A stretch of 64,000 nt of DNA from Phoebastria nigripes (lineage: Eukaryota > Chordata > Aves > Procellariiformes > Diomedeidae). The translations under genes were made by a program, and so were the position numbers. Position 1 is the first letter of the stretch; every line of letters starts with the position of its first letter. The notes beneath the pieces were generated by a model. The model saw only the letters and a program-made list of their open reading frames with translations. It did no database searches and was not told where the DNA came from. Positions 36,160 through 47,162 of the stretch are shown piece after piece. Where the stretch lies: the NCBI GenBank assembly GCA_035582835.1, contig JAYKAV010002109.1, forward strand, positions 558,001 through 622,000, written 5' to 3'.

Positions 36160-37420
36160 ACGGAAGAAAAGCAAGTGTTGAGAGGGGAGAGAAGCAGGAG
36201 TGTAATAATGGATTATTGGATAACACTTGGCATGCCAGGGCTAGAACAGCTGGCCTCTGCCTTTTCATGNCCACTGCCGACGATTCAAAGGGGCATTCAC
36301 CTATTCAATCCATCAGTCAGCTCGAGGGGAAAGGCATCACATCCCTGCAATGAAAAAAGTAACAACAACAAAAAAATCCATTTGGTTGTTCAAAAGGGAT
36401 GTGCCAAGTGGAAGCACTGCTGGGTTACATTTTTAGCACCCCGCTCTGTCATCAGACCTGGACCGACTCCTGACCGCCTGCAGCCAACTCCCCTGTTTGC
36501 AGAGGGCTTGCCCTCAGCCAGCTACAAGACCCTTCTCTGATATGTGGCCTCTGCCTTTGCGCTCTATTTGCTTTGGAAGAATTTCAGTGCTTTGCAGCAG
36601 AAGCCAGCCACCAACGGGTATGGAGGATGGCACGCGAGAGCATGGAGAACGGCACCCAGCAGAGCCGAGGCAGGGCTGGCAGCCAGGAGCCACAGCAAGT
36701 GAGAGAAGGTCCCTGCAGAAGGCAACAGCCCTCGGGTCTCACCAAGTTTTAAGCTCAGCAGGATCCTGGAGCCACAGCCACGCACACAGACCGGTTCCAC
36801 TGATCAACTGATGGGCAGCATCTTGTCTTCTTCAAAGGCTGGTTCTCAAGAGCTTGTTAATTTGGGAAAGGCTGGCACCGCCTGACATGTCATACCCAAA
36901 AGGCTGTCAATCCCCAAGCTCTTCGAAGATACCAAAAATTTGCACAATAACAATCGTTGGTTTTGTAGTGGCTCTGCAGAAGCAATGAGTTTCATTCTGG
37001 GAGGGAACATTTAGAGCTGCCACAACTGCATCACATAGTCCTCTCTCAGTCCCTAACAATGCCCTCCACCCCGAGGGTGAAAGGACTGGATACTTTAACC
37101 CACTTCTCCCCAGATGCACTACCACCACTGAACCCCGGGGAAACGGGAAGGTCTTCTGAAAAGGAGGAGCTCAGCTCTGCTGAAGGCACTGACCAGAATA
37201 CCTCCCTGTGACCATGTTGTGTCATGGTAACAGTCCCAGGGCAGAGAGGGCACGGTCAACCCTNTCTCCTCCCTCCCTTTTAAATGCTTCCAGTTGTCAG
37301 TTTAGCAACATAAAAACAGCTGAATTGTGGTTATAGACAATGAATGATGCAACAGAATACCTCATGCAGACATAGAAGATTTGCTGCTCATTTCTCTTCA
37401 GCAGGAGGGCCGTATGCATG
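36160..37420. other. Non-coding stretch
   Basis: AACAACAACA run near 36361-36371. Paired SOX-like ACAATAACAAT at about 36943-36953. AT-rich patch at 37290-37400. No exon is recognised. Confidence 0.4.
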
Positions 37421-37424
37421 GGAC

Positions 37425-37500
37425 TGGGTCCAAACTTATTGACGTCAACAGAAAGACTCCCATTGACTTCAATGGGCTTTCATTGGGACCATTATTCCCT
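37425..37500. repeat. Ancient amniote repeat fragment with palindromic core
   Basis: CCCATTGACTTCAATGGG at 37459-37476 is a palindrome with 8-base arms and a 2-base centre. It is preceded by GGTCC and GAAAGACT and followed by GCTTTC. I recall this phrase as recurring many times in bird, turtle and crocodilian genomes as part of an old, unclassified inverted repeat; I cannot name the family with certainty. Confidence 0.5.
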
Positions 37501-37603
37501 GTGAGAAGCCAATTACTGGGAAACCAAGGGAGGATCTAAATTTGTGTGGAACAAACATAACGTAGCCTTGGTCCTCCGCAGTACTGAGGCACGGCCCATG
37601 GAG

Positions 37604-37622
37604 ACTGCATTTCCCAGCATGC
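37604..37622 (+). promoter_or_regulatory. ZNF143/THAP11-type site
   Basis: ACTGCATTTCCCAGCATGC matches 17 of 19 positions of the ZNF143-THAP11 consensus ACTACAANTCCCAGNAKGC. Such sites often sit at promoters. Here no CpG island adjoins it, and it follows an ancient repeat, so it may be repeat-borne. The site is seen; binding is inferred. Confidence 0.35.
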
Positions 37623-37629
37623 TGTACTC

Positions 37630-40490
37630 CATCTTTAGCCATTAACAGTAATTTGACATGCTGAAGTTCATCCACAAAGAGGGCTGATGTTGCTGCTCTT
37701 TCATCTAACCAGACGCAAAAATGTCTGAAATACGTAGCGGCACAGTCATGCTTTGCTTCATTGCTCGGCCAAGTTTTCACAGGAATGGCCAAACTGTCAT
37801 GCTGAAACCGTAATTACACTGAAGATGAAAGTGATGGCTGAAACGGCTAGGAAGCAGGACTCTGGTTTCTGTGCCCTCTTGGGCTCTCGTACCTCCCTAG
37901 AAAGCTTCTCCCCCCCTGGCCAAGTGCCCTCCAGAAACGAAGAAGCTCTGTGTGAGTTCAGACTGAAATGATGCCTGCATCCCCCAACTGAGACTCCCCA
38001 CTCTTTTTAACTTATTCATTCATCTAGAAATTATTGAGGACCGTCTNACGCCCCAGGCTCTCCTTCTGAGCTACCAGCCCCCAGGGTGCTGGCTCNAGGC
38101 ACCACTGAACTTTGCTTCAAGAATCTGTATATCTAAAGATGCTTGAGGTATTTGGGCCTGTAGTTCAAATTCCTTGGCCCCCTGAAATAAAGCCTACAAG
38201 CTGTTTGACACATGGGGATGAAAGGGGAAGCAGAGAAGAGAACGCTAAATAAAAGGACCAGCGTACACCGGTTCCTCTCCTCAGCTGGGAAGATTTGGAC
38301 ACGCAAGCAGAAAAGAGAAGCTGTCTTCTCCCTGCCCTCTGCTCCATGACCCAGACTCCCCCACCCCGCCAGCCTCCTCCTCCGTGGGGAGGAGGTCCGG
38401 AGCGAGAAGCATTCCAAACACCCCGCTGGTACCATGTTTATACAGCGTGTCCTCCTCGCCTAGCTGCTCAGAAACAGCCCTAGAACAAAAAAAAGGAAAG
38501 GGAAAAACAGAGAGAGCGAAGAAATGAACAGCTTGGGCTTTTTGGCCCGAAAACAACATTTTTTGTTTGTTTTTCTAGCAAAAAAGAAACCCTGCCAGAG
38601 ATTCCCGAGTTTTCAGATTTGAAGGTGTATCTTGAACTAGAGACAGAGAACTGAATATTTGGTTTATTCCCTTTTCCTACATTAAATAAGAACCATCAAG
38701 GACTGATGTTTTTGGCGGGAATAATCCTTTCTTTATCACTCCTCTGGGTGAGGAAAGGAGTAGGGTCCATACGCTTCAGTTTTAGTTCCAAAATCAAGGA
38801 GAAAACAATAGAGATGTTAATTTATGGACCTTGCAGTTCTGGTGCAGGGACTGAGCTCTGGCTCCTCTTGGCTGTTGTTTTCATTTGAAATCACGGTCCC
38901 CGGAGAATGCTGCAAGAAGCTGCTCCACACTGATGCAAAGGAATCTCCAAATGCAGCAATAGCCACAGCAAGGGCTGTCTCCTCAGACACTTCAACAAAC
39001 TGGGATAGCACATGGTTTGCTGNAGTCCTTTTTGGGTGTGAAATAGCCACGTCTTTCCAGGAAGCACAAGAAACTAATGCTATGCCAACAAAACCATGGA
39101 CAACATCCACATCTCCAGGAGTTAACCATTTTTAGGGACTCAGAAGGACTCTTCCTTAAAGAAAGTATTTTGGAGCACCACTAGTTCCTTTATCAGTCTC
39201 TTATGAGACCCTCCTTTTTAGGACCCACAAACACTCCAGACATAATAGATGTAGGTGCCACTTGTTGCTGTAGACAAGGGAGTCTAGAGCTTATGAGCAA
39301 GAGTCCATGCCAAATTCCCACACCATGCTGCCAAAAATACTTTGTGTGTGTCTCACTGATGTGAAAAGTTTCTCTGTATTGTTTCCTACGAACATCTCCA
39401 TTTTTTGTTGCCAAACGCAGGAAGGAACATAGTATAGAGACCCGCATTTCCATCCCCAAGGTTGGAAAAGGGCCACTCTCCAGGAAACATAGCTTGGTTT
39501 TAACCACAAAACAGTATGAAGACGATAAACACTGTAAGAATGCATTCAAACATGCCTGGGACCAAGGGAAGCTGCTTCTGAAATACCCATGTGTCTGAGA
39601 AGAGACATCGGCTGTCATAACCCTGACTCAGTTGCGGGTGTTATGGCACCAGAGAGCTTCACAGCCCAAAAGCTAGCGCCGTGTGTCCGTTCCTCCCTCG
39701 CCTTTCCCAGGCAGTGGACCATAGAGATGTTCCACTAATTTACCCTGGTATCTTCTGTTCACTGCTTTATTTATGTCTTGGTTCTCAGTCATGCACAAAA
39801 AGGGTTAATTAAGTGCATAGTGTGGAAATGCATGACACCGAGGGAGTACCTTGTTCCAGTCATTCTTTGAGGTACAGAAACAACACACATGATGAACCAC
39901 ACTGGAAGTACNGGTCAGGGCTGTGCTTTCCCCTGTAGATATGTGGGTGTGAATTTGAGTGCCAATATGAATTATGTTGTTAAGTAAAGGGCTGATAGTG
40001 CCAGACGGAGACAGCCAAAGAGTGGGAAGATGTTAGGCAAGCTTCCTCCATCTGTCCCTATTAACGCTTTTTGGTCCCAGGCCTCACCACACCCTTTCCA
40101 CATCTAATCCTCAGCATCCACAAATTTCTGTTCACCTTTCCCTGGGTCAGAAGAGTCCCTTCCCATTTTCTGTCTTGGCCATGCAACCGGTTTTGCTGTG
40201 TCCTTGCAAAATGTCCTTCTGTGTCTCCTGCTGTCCCTCAGCCCCTGCCCAGTCTGCCCACCAGAGCTTTGCCACTGGGCTTCTGCTAGAACAATTTTGC
40301 ACAGGATTTTTCCCACTGCCTGCGTGTTAAGGTACTTCCTTGCAGAGAATTTCTGGGTCCATTGGTTCCAGAACAGGGATATCTACTCCTGCTCCCCGAC
40401 CGGCGGGATGAACTGCTTCATCTCTGGGCTTCAGAGGCACCATTTTGGCTCACTTTGTCTTTGCAGAGGAAGGCCAACCTCATCTGCCCT
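37630..40490. other. Non-coding stretch, no gene recognised
   Basis: 38500-38730 is AT-rich with a TTTTTTGTTTGTTTTTC stretch. TTAATTAA lies at 39805-39812. Minus frames at 38817-39110, 39193-39618 and 37469-37792 look superficially protein-like but match no family I know and lack splice-bounded limits. Confidence 0.4.
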
Positions 40491-40499
40491 CTATTACCC

Positions 40500-40800
40500 G
40501 CACAAAAAAACATCTGTGCAGCTTTTATTAAGTTTATACAAGCCAAATAGCTTGGAAAAGGATTATGATTTTTATTCATGCACACTATTCCCCCTTTCAT
40601 AATTGTCCATGGCATTGCACCACACCAAGACTTAATTTGCCTCTTAGTTTCTGTTCTGATGGGCTTGCAACATGCACCCAAAACGAACATCCTTGTTCCT
40701 CGNCTGAAGTTTGACTGACCAGTGCCTCGCTTAATCCCCTTTGATCTGGGGGAACAGACTGAAGTTTTATTGCTACTGATTAATCCCCCATGATTCTCTG
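40500..40800. promoter_or_regulatory. AT-rich island with TCF/LEF and OTX/PITX-type sites (candidate enhancer)
   Basis: A first AT-rich part (40500-40650) has TTTTATTAAGTTTATAC and GATTTTTATTCATGC. The second part has TTAATCCCC at 40731-40739 overlapping a perfect TCF/LEF site CCTTTGATC at 40738-40746, and GATTAATCC at 40778-40786. TAATCC is the bicoid-type (OTX/PITX/GSC) core. Two copies with a TCF site between them are notable. Confidence 0.3.
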
Positions 40801-40828
40801 TGAGGGAACTGCCTGCCGCTTCCCCTTT

Positions 40829-41500
40829 TTAGTCTGCCAGTGTTTGAGACTGTAAATAAGCCTCACATTTATTGTTAGCACAATATACTGTTTTATAAGG
40901 GGAANGCAGCTGTCTGAGAAAGATCAGAGCTCTCTCCTGCGGCGTCCTAGCATCAGAGGCATTCCTTGGACCACGAAGGAGCCGAGGAGCAATGATACTA
41001 GCAGCAGTAGAACTGCTGGTGGTTCTCCACCTGTGAAGGCACACTTCCAAAAAAAAGGTGCCATTTATCATGGGGCCACAATTACAGGCTGGCCATCCCT
41101 CTGGAAATTGGACAGTTTGGTTTGTCCACACTGGGCAGCAGCCACCTCCCAAGTTCAGGTGTGTCACTCCAGCCCAGGGCCTCTGGAATGTGCCAAGGGC
41201 TGGGCTGTAGCTCCAGCAGACTCATTAGGCTCAATGCCTTTACGAGGTCCCTGAATTGCCTTGGACTTGTGACCTTGCTCGCAGTCTTCCCCTCCTGCAA
41301 CAAGAGTGAGCGGGTCACAAGGAATATGGAGGACCACAAATAATCAACTTTGGCAGTGAGATTTTGCAATCTGATACACTGTTTTGCTTGCTGGAGGAAA
41401 AAAAAATGCATTCGTTCTCCCTCCCTGAACAAGATTCTAAGGAAAAGCAGGAAAGTCAGTAAAATCAGACGAGAAAAAACTGTTAACGGCAAGATTTGCC
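40829..41500. other. Non-coding stretch, unresolved minus-strand frame
   Basis: A minus frame at 40829-41167 is rich in Cys, Trp and N-glycosylation-type Asn-X-Thr, but it has no partner exon, signal peptide or family match. 41263-41300 might be a very old MIR fragment (TTGTGACCTTG, then TCTTCCCCTCCTG). Neither is firm. Confidence 0.25.
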
Positions 41501-41554
41501 AAATAAGTGAGTGCATTCAGTGGCCTGGAAAATGAGCCGGCGAGTGATATAAGA

Positions 41555-41665
41555 GCTCTTTCCGAATTCTGCACACTCAAGGAAACATTTAATACATCTT
41601 GAAGTAAAAATATGCCTTGGCTCTTGCTGCTGCCGTAAATATTTGTGTTCGCAAGTGTTGGCAAA
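41555..41665. promoter_or_regulatory. AT-rich island (candidate enhancer)
   Basis: AGTGATATAAGAGC, ACATTTAATACATC, GTAAATATTTG and GGCAAATATTTG lie within 110 bases. The last two share the FOX-type core AAATATTTG on one face. Composition only. Confidence 0.18.
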
Positions 41666-41669
41666 TATT

Positions 41670-43540
41670 TGAGACATCTATGTTGTTTAACCAAGAGCTT
41701 TGTCTCTCAGAGTCCATCTCCCTGTTTGGTCTCCTCTGTAATCACATTAGCCAGAGGAATCCTCTTGGTATTTATGCGGTGGGTGGGATCAGAATCATTT
41801 CCATTCGTGCCTTAAAGAACAGGCATGAGCTTACAGAAGACGACCAACAAAGGACATCAGAAGAGCTGACAAAGATCATGCCCTACATCCGTTCAATATT
41901 GGTACAGTCTCCTTTAGTAGATGGCTAATTTAATGATGGCTAATCTCCTGACTTTGGAGACACAGGCAGAGTCACGTTGAAGGCCTTTCTTACCTCTACA
42001 GTAACTTCCAAGCTTTTATTTGCTATATTATATATAAGGGAACAGAGGAAAGACAGCTTGCCTTCTGCCATGTCTGTGGTAGTAGTTCAGGTCAGATATG
42101 TTAGGACTTGATGTCCCTCTGTAACCAACTCTTGTACAAAAGTTTGATGCCTTGACAGCTTCTGAGGAAAGAAAAGCAAAGTGCAGGGACAGTAGGAGTT
42201 GCAGCATTGGCAGCCTGGGAACGGAGAGGAGGAGGCCTCAGCCTCTGCAGTGGGACTATGACCACCACCTCAGTGCTTCCCAGGTCTGGACATACAACCG
42301 GATACGTCACTTGTTTGTTTTTTCTCTTCCTTCAAGCGCAAGTTATGTTATTATTAAGCAGCAGGTGAACCAGACACCCATACAGTCTAGTTCACACACT
42401 ACTGGGCCTGCCTGCACACAGCATCCACCTTCAGCCCTTCAGGACACAGGCAGGTAGGCTCCTGCCTAGCTGGAGGCATTGTAGAAGTTACCTACTCCAT
42501 TCTCCATCATGAACTTCAAGAGAAGGTTGCTGAGTGAACCCCTCACCATGGGGTACCTCTAGCGTCATCCAGTTTAAAGTCCACTGTGCTCGTTCAGAGC
42601 CCCATAAATGGACCTTGTTAACTTNGCACTGAAGCTGACGAAGAGCATTCACACAAGCTATAATCCCAGCTCAGCAGCAGATGGAACATCTAAGTACATG
42701 ACAGTTGTTTCCATAGTGACTTTGTGACTAGGCTCTCAGGCCTGTCCTCCCCTGTGCCCACCGTCAGTGACAGCATCACTAAAAAATTGTCATGCTAAGA
42801 AACAATTAGCAAGAAATTCCTAAAAAAGGCTAGAGTAGAGCAGTGACATTTCTTGAAGAGGTCAAGGGGTGCCTTCAAAGCATTATAGATAACTCTGGGA
42901 CTTAGCAATGGGACAGTCAAAGCCTTTTGTACTTAAGCTTGGGCCTAGATAACATACTACAGATGTTGAATTGGAAAAAGATGTCAAATCAAACCCTGAC
43001 AGAACCTAACAAAAATTGCCATCACAGCCAACTGAGAGCCAGCATGGGGGGGACCACAGATGAGTAAGTGTGGAATAAACAACCATGAAACCACCAAAGC
43101 CTCATCCACCCTCCGGCAAGGACCACGGTGAGAGTGACTTTACACGACGAGGACCACACCTGTATTTTACCATTCTGTCCAGAAGTGGGCACACAGAAGC
43201 GATACAAGAGTGCACACCAGGCTCTTCCAACCTGTTTATTCAGTGGAAGATGTTCAAGTAACCAGAAAAAAGCACTGAACTGCACTTCTGGGTGCTAACC
43301 TGAACCACCACTGTTTTGACAGGTTAGCCATCACAGACAGAAAAAGAGCTCCTGTTCTGTGCCCTTGCTGGCAGGTTCCTTACAGCTAATGCATTAACCT
43401 CTGAATAAACAAACGACTAAGAAAGGCCCTTTCCTAACCTAGCAAAGTACAAACACAGGCTACATTCTTCTGATTATAAAACCACAAATGCAGGACACAC
43501 TCCTGGGAATGGGCTCGATATGTTTTCTCTTTGATTCCAA
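41670..43540. other. Non-coding stretch
   Basis: A + frame 41617-41928 has no recognisable domain. 42000-42040 is AT-rich with TATATTATATATAAG. GTTTCCATAGTGAC at about 42707-42720 is a weak RFX X-box look-alike. No gene is recognised. Confidence 0.4.
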
Positions 43541-43549
43541 CCTCTTGGG

Positions 43550-43650
43550 AAGATTAAACAGTGTCATTGCCAGGTTAATACATAATGACCTCAATGTCTC
43601 GAAACATTATTGCATTGCAAATAAGACTGACATTTACATATTTCTCAGTT
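43550..43650. promoter_or_regulatory. Island with C/EBP-POU-like sites (candidate enhancer)
   Basis: GTTAATACATAATGACC followed by ATTATTGCATTGCAAATAAG. The latter combines a C/EBP-like TTGCATTGCAA and a POU-like GCAAAT. Motif density only. Confidence 0.2.
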
Positions 43651-43654
43651 GCCC

Positions 43655-45375
43655 AAGGGTACAGAAGGCATGTTTCAGGCGCCTGCACTGGGAGCATGCT
43701 GGAAGGCAGCAGTGCAGTGCTGTGCATGGAAAGCGAAGGGCTAGACCCAATGTTAATGGATGGGGGAAGGAGGGTGGCTCCCTAAGGAGCCATCCCGAGC
43801 CCTCTGGCCAGACCTGCAAGCAGCTGTCTGTCAGCAGTGTGCTAAAGTCAATTCTCCTGAGCCAAGCTGAGCGCTACCTGTGCCAAAGGAGGCCCCCGGG
43901 AACAGAGCCGTCTTCCATTTCCTCCTGCTCAGGCTGCCGCGGAGGAGCAGCAGGAGACCAGCTCGCTTCCTGAGCCAGTTCTGGAGGATGGTCTTCACAT
44001 GGGAGTGTTTCGTGTCCAGACACACAGCCGAGTGGCCTGAAAGGCGATGTGTGTGCCTGTCTCGTCTGTGAAGCCATCAGTTCCTGGTGGCAAGGGGAGA
44101 GAGTGAAAGTCCCCCTGGGATTATCAGCACTTTTCGGTGTTCAGATGCAGAGGGGTCTGCAGATATGTCCCTCTAGCTGCAGTTACTCTACAAACCTAGA
44201 AGCACAGTGGCATAGGGAACAGGAGAAGGAGAGGGGATGAGGAGTAGCTGGGTGAAGCTCAGGGTAGCAGAGTACCATTGGTGGCTGTGCTGCAGCGTGA
44301 TGCCATGCTCTCTTACCACTCCAAAGCAACACCAGCCACTTTCAGGCTGGGGAAAACCAGACTGAGCCTGAAATCATCATCCTACTCTTCCCTGTAGGTG
44401 GTTAGACTCCAACACACAGCCCACAACCCTGTGCTTTCCAAAGCCCGACACCGTCCGTGAAGATGAACTTTTCTCTTTCAGGCTTGTCTCTAGTCATTCT
44501 TTCCATGATAAAAAACAACGTGATCTCCCTGTGGGCTGTTCTCCATTGCTCCTCCCACGCCAAGCCCAGAGGCTTGGCTGAATCCTGGCAGACCTTCTGC
44601 CATTCCCCAAAGCAGCCCTGTGGGCCACCACTGCCGAGGCTGGGAACGGTGATGCTGAAGGACCACGCTTCAGTAGCTGCCAAATGTTAAAACCACAGGG
44701 CATGGGCTCTGTCAAAGGAGCTTGATGCTGGTAATTCAGCGGCACTCAAGAGGGTAAGCGTTACCAGCTGCAAGGCTACCAAGTCCCCTCCCGTATTCAG
44801 AAGACCAAGCACTAGACTTTTTTGTCCCTGAGAAGTTTTTAATTGCCCTTTCAGAGGCAGGCTGATGTAGCACCTCCCCATGGGTCATTATTCTGTCNAA
44901 TCCACAGGGATATCCCTCCTTTGAAACATCTCTGCCCATGCCCTGCCGCCCCTCTGTCACCTCCCGCCTGGTTTCCACCTCATGGGGCCCTGCCTGGGAG
45001 GCTGGGGGGGCACAAGCAGCCCCAAAACCTGCTTGTGGGGGTGACCACAACCCAGCCATGTCCCCCGCCATACAAACGGTGAGGGACGGCAGGCTCCAAG
45101 CACGCCTGCCTGCCCCTCGCACAGAGGGGATGGGGATGCGGGCCCAGGCCGGGCGCCTGCCTGCAGTTACTGCGTATGAACCTGATGACAGAGAACTGAA
45201 CTCCAGCTCTCCCCTCAGCCAATAAATCTCGCAGTGGTCTAATTTTGCTAGGAATGATGCCTCAGGGAAGGCCTGTGTGGTCCAGGAAAAGAAGAGAAGA
45301 GAAAAGCAATGCATGCTTAAAAACCCCTAATTCTGCTTATCAGCTCCCCCCTCTGCAGCCCTCCACCCGCTGAGG
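43655..45375. other. Non-coding stretch left of the 45.4-kb promoter-like segment
   Basis: If the 45.4-kb element drives leftward transcription, its transcript would cover this part. The open minus frame at 44736-45314 (192 codons, one N) has no known domain, so a non-coding RNA is more likely than a protein. No confident splice donor or acceptor pair was identified. Confidence 0.35.
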
Positions 45376-45500
45376 GAGACAGCGCCTTCTAGCACCTTCT
45401 GCGGGGACGCGGCTTATATAGACCACGCCAGCCAATCAGGGGGCAGGACGCGAGGCATGTGACAGGCGCCTGGCTGTCGTGAGGGCTGGGCGGCGCGGCG

Positions 45501-45520
45501 CCGGGCCGGGCCGGGCCGGG
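45501..45520 (+). repeat. (CCGGG)n, four units
   Basis: Four perfect CCGGG units, adjoining the GTGAC-type array. GC-rich and very CpG-dense. Confidence 0.9.
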
Positions 45521-45522
45521 CC

Positions 45523-45582
45523 GTGACGTGCCGTGACGTGACGCGATGTGACGTGACGCGATGTGACGTGACGGATCGTGAC
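45523..45582 (+). repeat. GTGAC-type pentamer array, 12 units, 15-bp higher order
   Basis: Units in order: GTGAC, GTGCC, GTGAC, GTGAC, GCGAT, GTGAC, GTGAC, GCGAT, GTGAC, GTGAC, GGATC, GTGAC. The middle shows a GTGAC-GTGAC-GCGAT triplet repeated with a 15-base period. TGACGTG occurs at 45524, 45534, 45549 and 45564, so the last three are spaced exactly 15 bases apart. Translated frames across it give Cys/Asp/Val/Thr repeats, an artefact. Confidence 0.9.
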
Positions 45583-45588
45583 GCCGCA

Positions 45589-46074
45589 ATGGAAGTCGTG
45601 GGGCTGCAGCCGCATCCCCCCGCCCCCACCGCACCCCCCGGCCCCCGGGAGCACCGGCCTGCTCGCAGCCCCCCTCCTGCCCCAGGACAAGCCCAGCGCC
45701 TCCTCGTAAGGCCGTGCCCCCCTGGGCCGCCTCCTCCGCTCCGTAGCGCCGAAGGCGGGTTGTCTGAGAGCTCAGCTCTTTGTGAGGTCAGCTGGGAGCT
45801 GGGAGCGCTGCTCCCTGCTCGGAGAGAGTGGGTTCACGGCGGTTCCTCCGGCCTGGCAGCGGGACCGCTTGTAGGGGGCACGCATCTTCATCATCTGGTT
45901 TTGATCTCCCTGCGGTTTAGGAGTGCCTGTGACTCCGACGCAGTTGCTGCCAGGGCTGGGAAGGGGCTCTCTGGAAGAGCGGAGGGAAGGGTCCTGGCTG
46001 CCTGTCACCCAGCAGTGAGCGGAGCTCCAGCCCTTGCCGCAGGGGCCTTGCTGGGACTTTCTGCAGCCAAATGA
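45589..46074 (+). CDS. Doubtful open frame in the CpG-rich segment, possible first exon
   Basis: I do not recognise a product. The ATG has a strong start context (G at -3 and G at +4) and lies seven bases after the pentamer array. The open frame runs 161 codons to 46074. Its first third is Pro/Ala/Arg-rich, with PPAP, PPGP and PPPAP stretches, as in many disordered N-termini and in GC-rich chance frames. A good splice donor (CTC, then GTAAGG) at 45706 would end a first exon after exactly 39 codons (45589-45705), phase 0. No downstream exon was found, and no domain is visible. It could equally be 5' untranslated or intergenic sequence. The minus strand is also open over part of this stretch. 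Confidence 0.15.
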   Translation: MEVVGLQPHPPAPTAPPGPREHRPARSPPPAPGQAQRLLVRPCPPGPPPPLRSAEGGLSESSALCEVSWELGALLPARREWVHGGSSGLAAGPLVGGTHLHHLVLISLRFRSACDSDAVAARAGKGLSGRAEGRVLAACHPAVSGAPALAAGALLGLSAAK

Positions 46075-46079
46075 ATTTG

Positions 46080-47160
46080 CCTTGTCGGCAGTGTGGGAGC
46101 ATGGAGAAGGAGAGCATGCGGCGAGGNTCCTTCCCCTGTGCATCATAACAAGACGTTAATTCGAGGTTTCTGCAGAAGACAAAGGGAGAGTTGTAGCTGT
46201 TTCTTCTGGGGGTGGGAGGAGGCTCTGCATCCAGGAAGCATCCTCCCCCGGGAGATAAGGGAGACCTGGCCACCCACAGCCCTGGCTCGCCAGGAATCCA
46301 GGCTTCCATATGTACAAAGCTGGTGCCAGAAGTGTCGTTCCCATCATCAGCAGGCCACCCACCCCCTCCCCCACACCTTCCCTGCCTTCTCCCTCCTCCT
46401 CTTCGCTCTCCATAACCAGCTGACTTTTTTCACAACCAGGAAACAATCAAACAACCTCTTCAGCTGCTTCGGCTCCTCCTCCCCAACACCGCCATCTCCC
46501 CCTGTAAAGGATGCTGTCAGTACTCCCGAAGCCTGATGTGCTGTGCCGTGCAAAACTGTTATTCCAGCCTCCCAGTGGGGAATACCCTCTGGGCTGCAAA
46601 TACCTGTGTTTCGTTAAGTAAATAATCACACAAGATAAAATATCCATCTTGATGGTAAAATGGAGGGAGGGGAGCAAGAATGCAGACCTGGTGAGTACCA
46701 GACAGCAGCCCCTGAATCAGTATNGTGGGTACTGTGAGGTGGCTGGCAGTTCCATTATGCGCCTGCCCTTTCTCCTGTAGGTGGATGGTAATGCTGGCAC
46801 CCACAGAAGGACAATTAAATGCAGAGCCTTTAGAGGGGTCTATGGGGGGGAGTGTTGCATTTGGCTTTTTAAAATAGCTTTCAGAAAGAGCATGGCTGGG
46901 AAATATATTCAGTGCAACTCCCCCGTCCTTGTTGGGAAAGGCTTGGAAACCAGCCAGCTGTGTTGTTCCAGTCTTTCAGGGGAGCGAGGCAGAGGAAGGT
47001 TGATGATCCCAGTGGAGGGAGAGCTGTTCCTAACCATCTGGGGGACTTTCTGTGCCACTGTGGGTACTAGTGGATGCTGGACCCTTCAGAAAAGCTGATC
47101 CCCACTGAAGCACCGCGTGGAGGGAAACCCAGCTCCTGTGGAAAGGCCTCTCCCCTCTGC
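46080..47160. other. Non-coding stretch
   Basis: AT-rich patch at 46605-46650 (TAAATAATCACACAAGATAAAATATCC). C-rich open frames at 46093-46550 on both strands. No gene is recognised. Confidence 0.4.
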
Positions 47161-47162
47161 CA

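Larger units (their letters stand above)
45381..45600 (-). promoter_or_regulatory. Promoter-like segment: TATA, CCAAT, GC box and CRE array
   Basis: About 30 CpG fall in roughly 190 bases. Read leftward, in order: a GTGAC-type pentamer array with four TGACGTG sites (45524-45570), four CCGGG units (45501-45520), a GC box GGGCGG (45488-45493), CCAATCA (45432-45438) and TATATAA (45420 to 45414). A leftward start would fall near 45384-45390. TATATA is palindromic, so it could also serve rightward transcription, with a start near 45445. The CCAAT box is unusually close to the TATA box. CREB/ATF factors bind TGACG-type sites, and TGACGTG(G/A) is also the XBP1/ATF6-type element. Elements are seen; promoter use and direction are inferred. 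Confidence 0.5.

Noticed and set aside
38817..39110. Minus frame of 97 codons that looks protein-like
   Set aside because: No family recognised, and the opposite strand is equally open over the same bases.
40348..40380. Homeobox-like HWFQNR in a + frame (40198-40602)
   Set aside because: Resembles the WFQNR of homeodomain helix 3, but none of the surrounding helix residues are present. Coincidence.
40829..41167. Minus frame rich in Cys and Asn-X-Thr, reminiscent of an extracellular or envelope-type protein
   Set aside because: No signal peptide, cleavage site, membrane segment, polymerase motif or terminal repeats nearby. No support for a retroelement or a gene.
45523..45588. Start codon at 45523 inside the pentamer array
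   Set aside because: The resulting peptide is just the translated GTGAC repeat. The ATG at 45589 has a better context.
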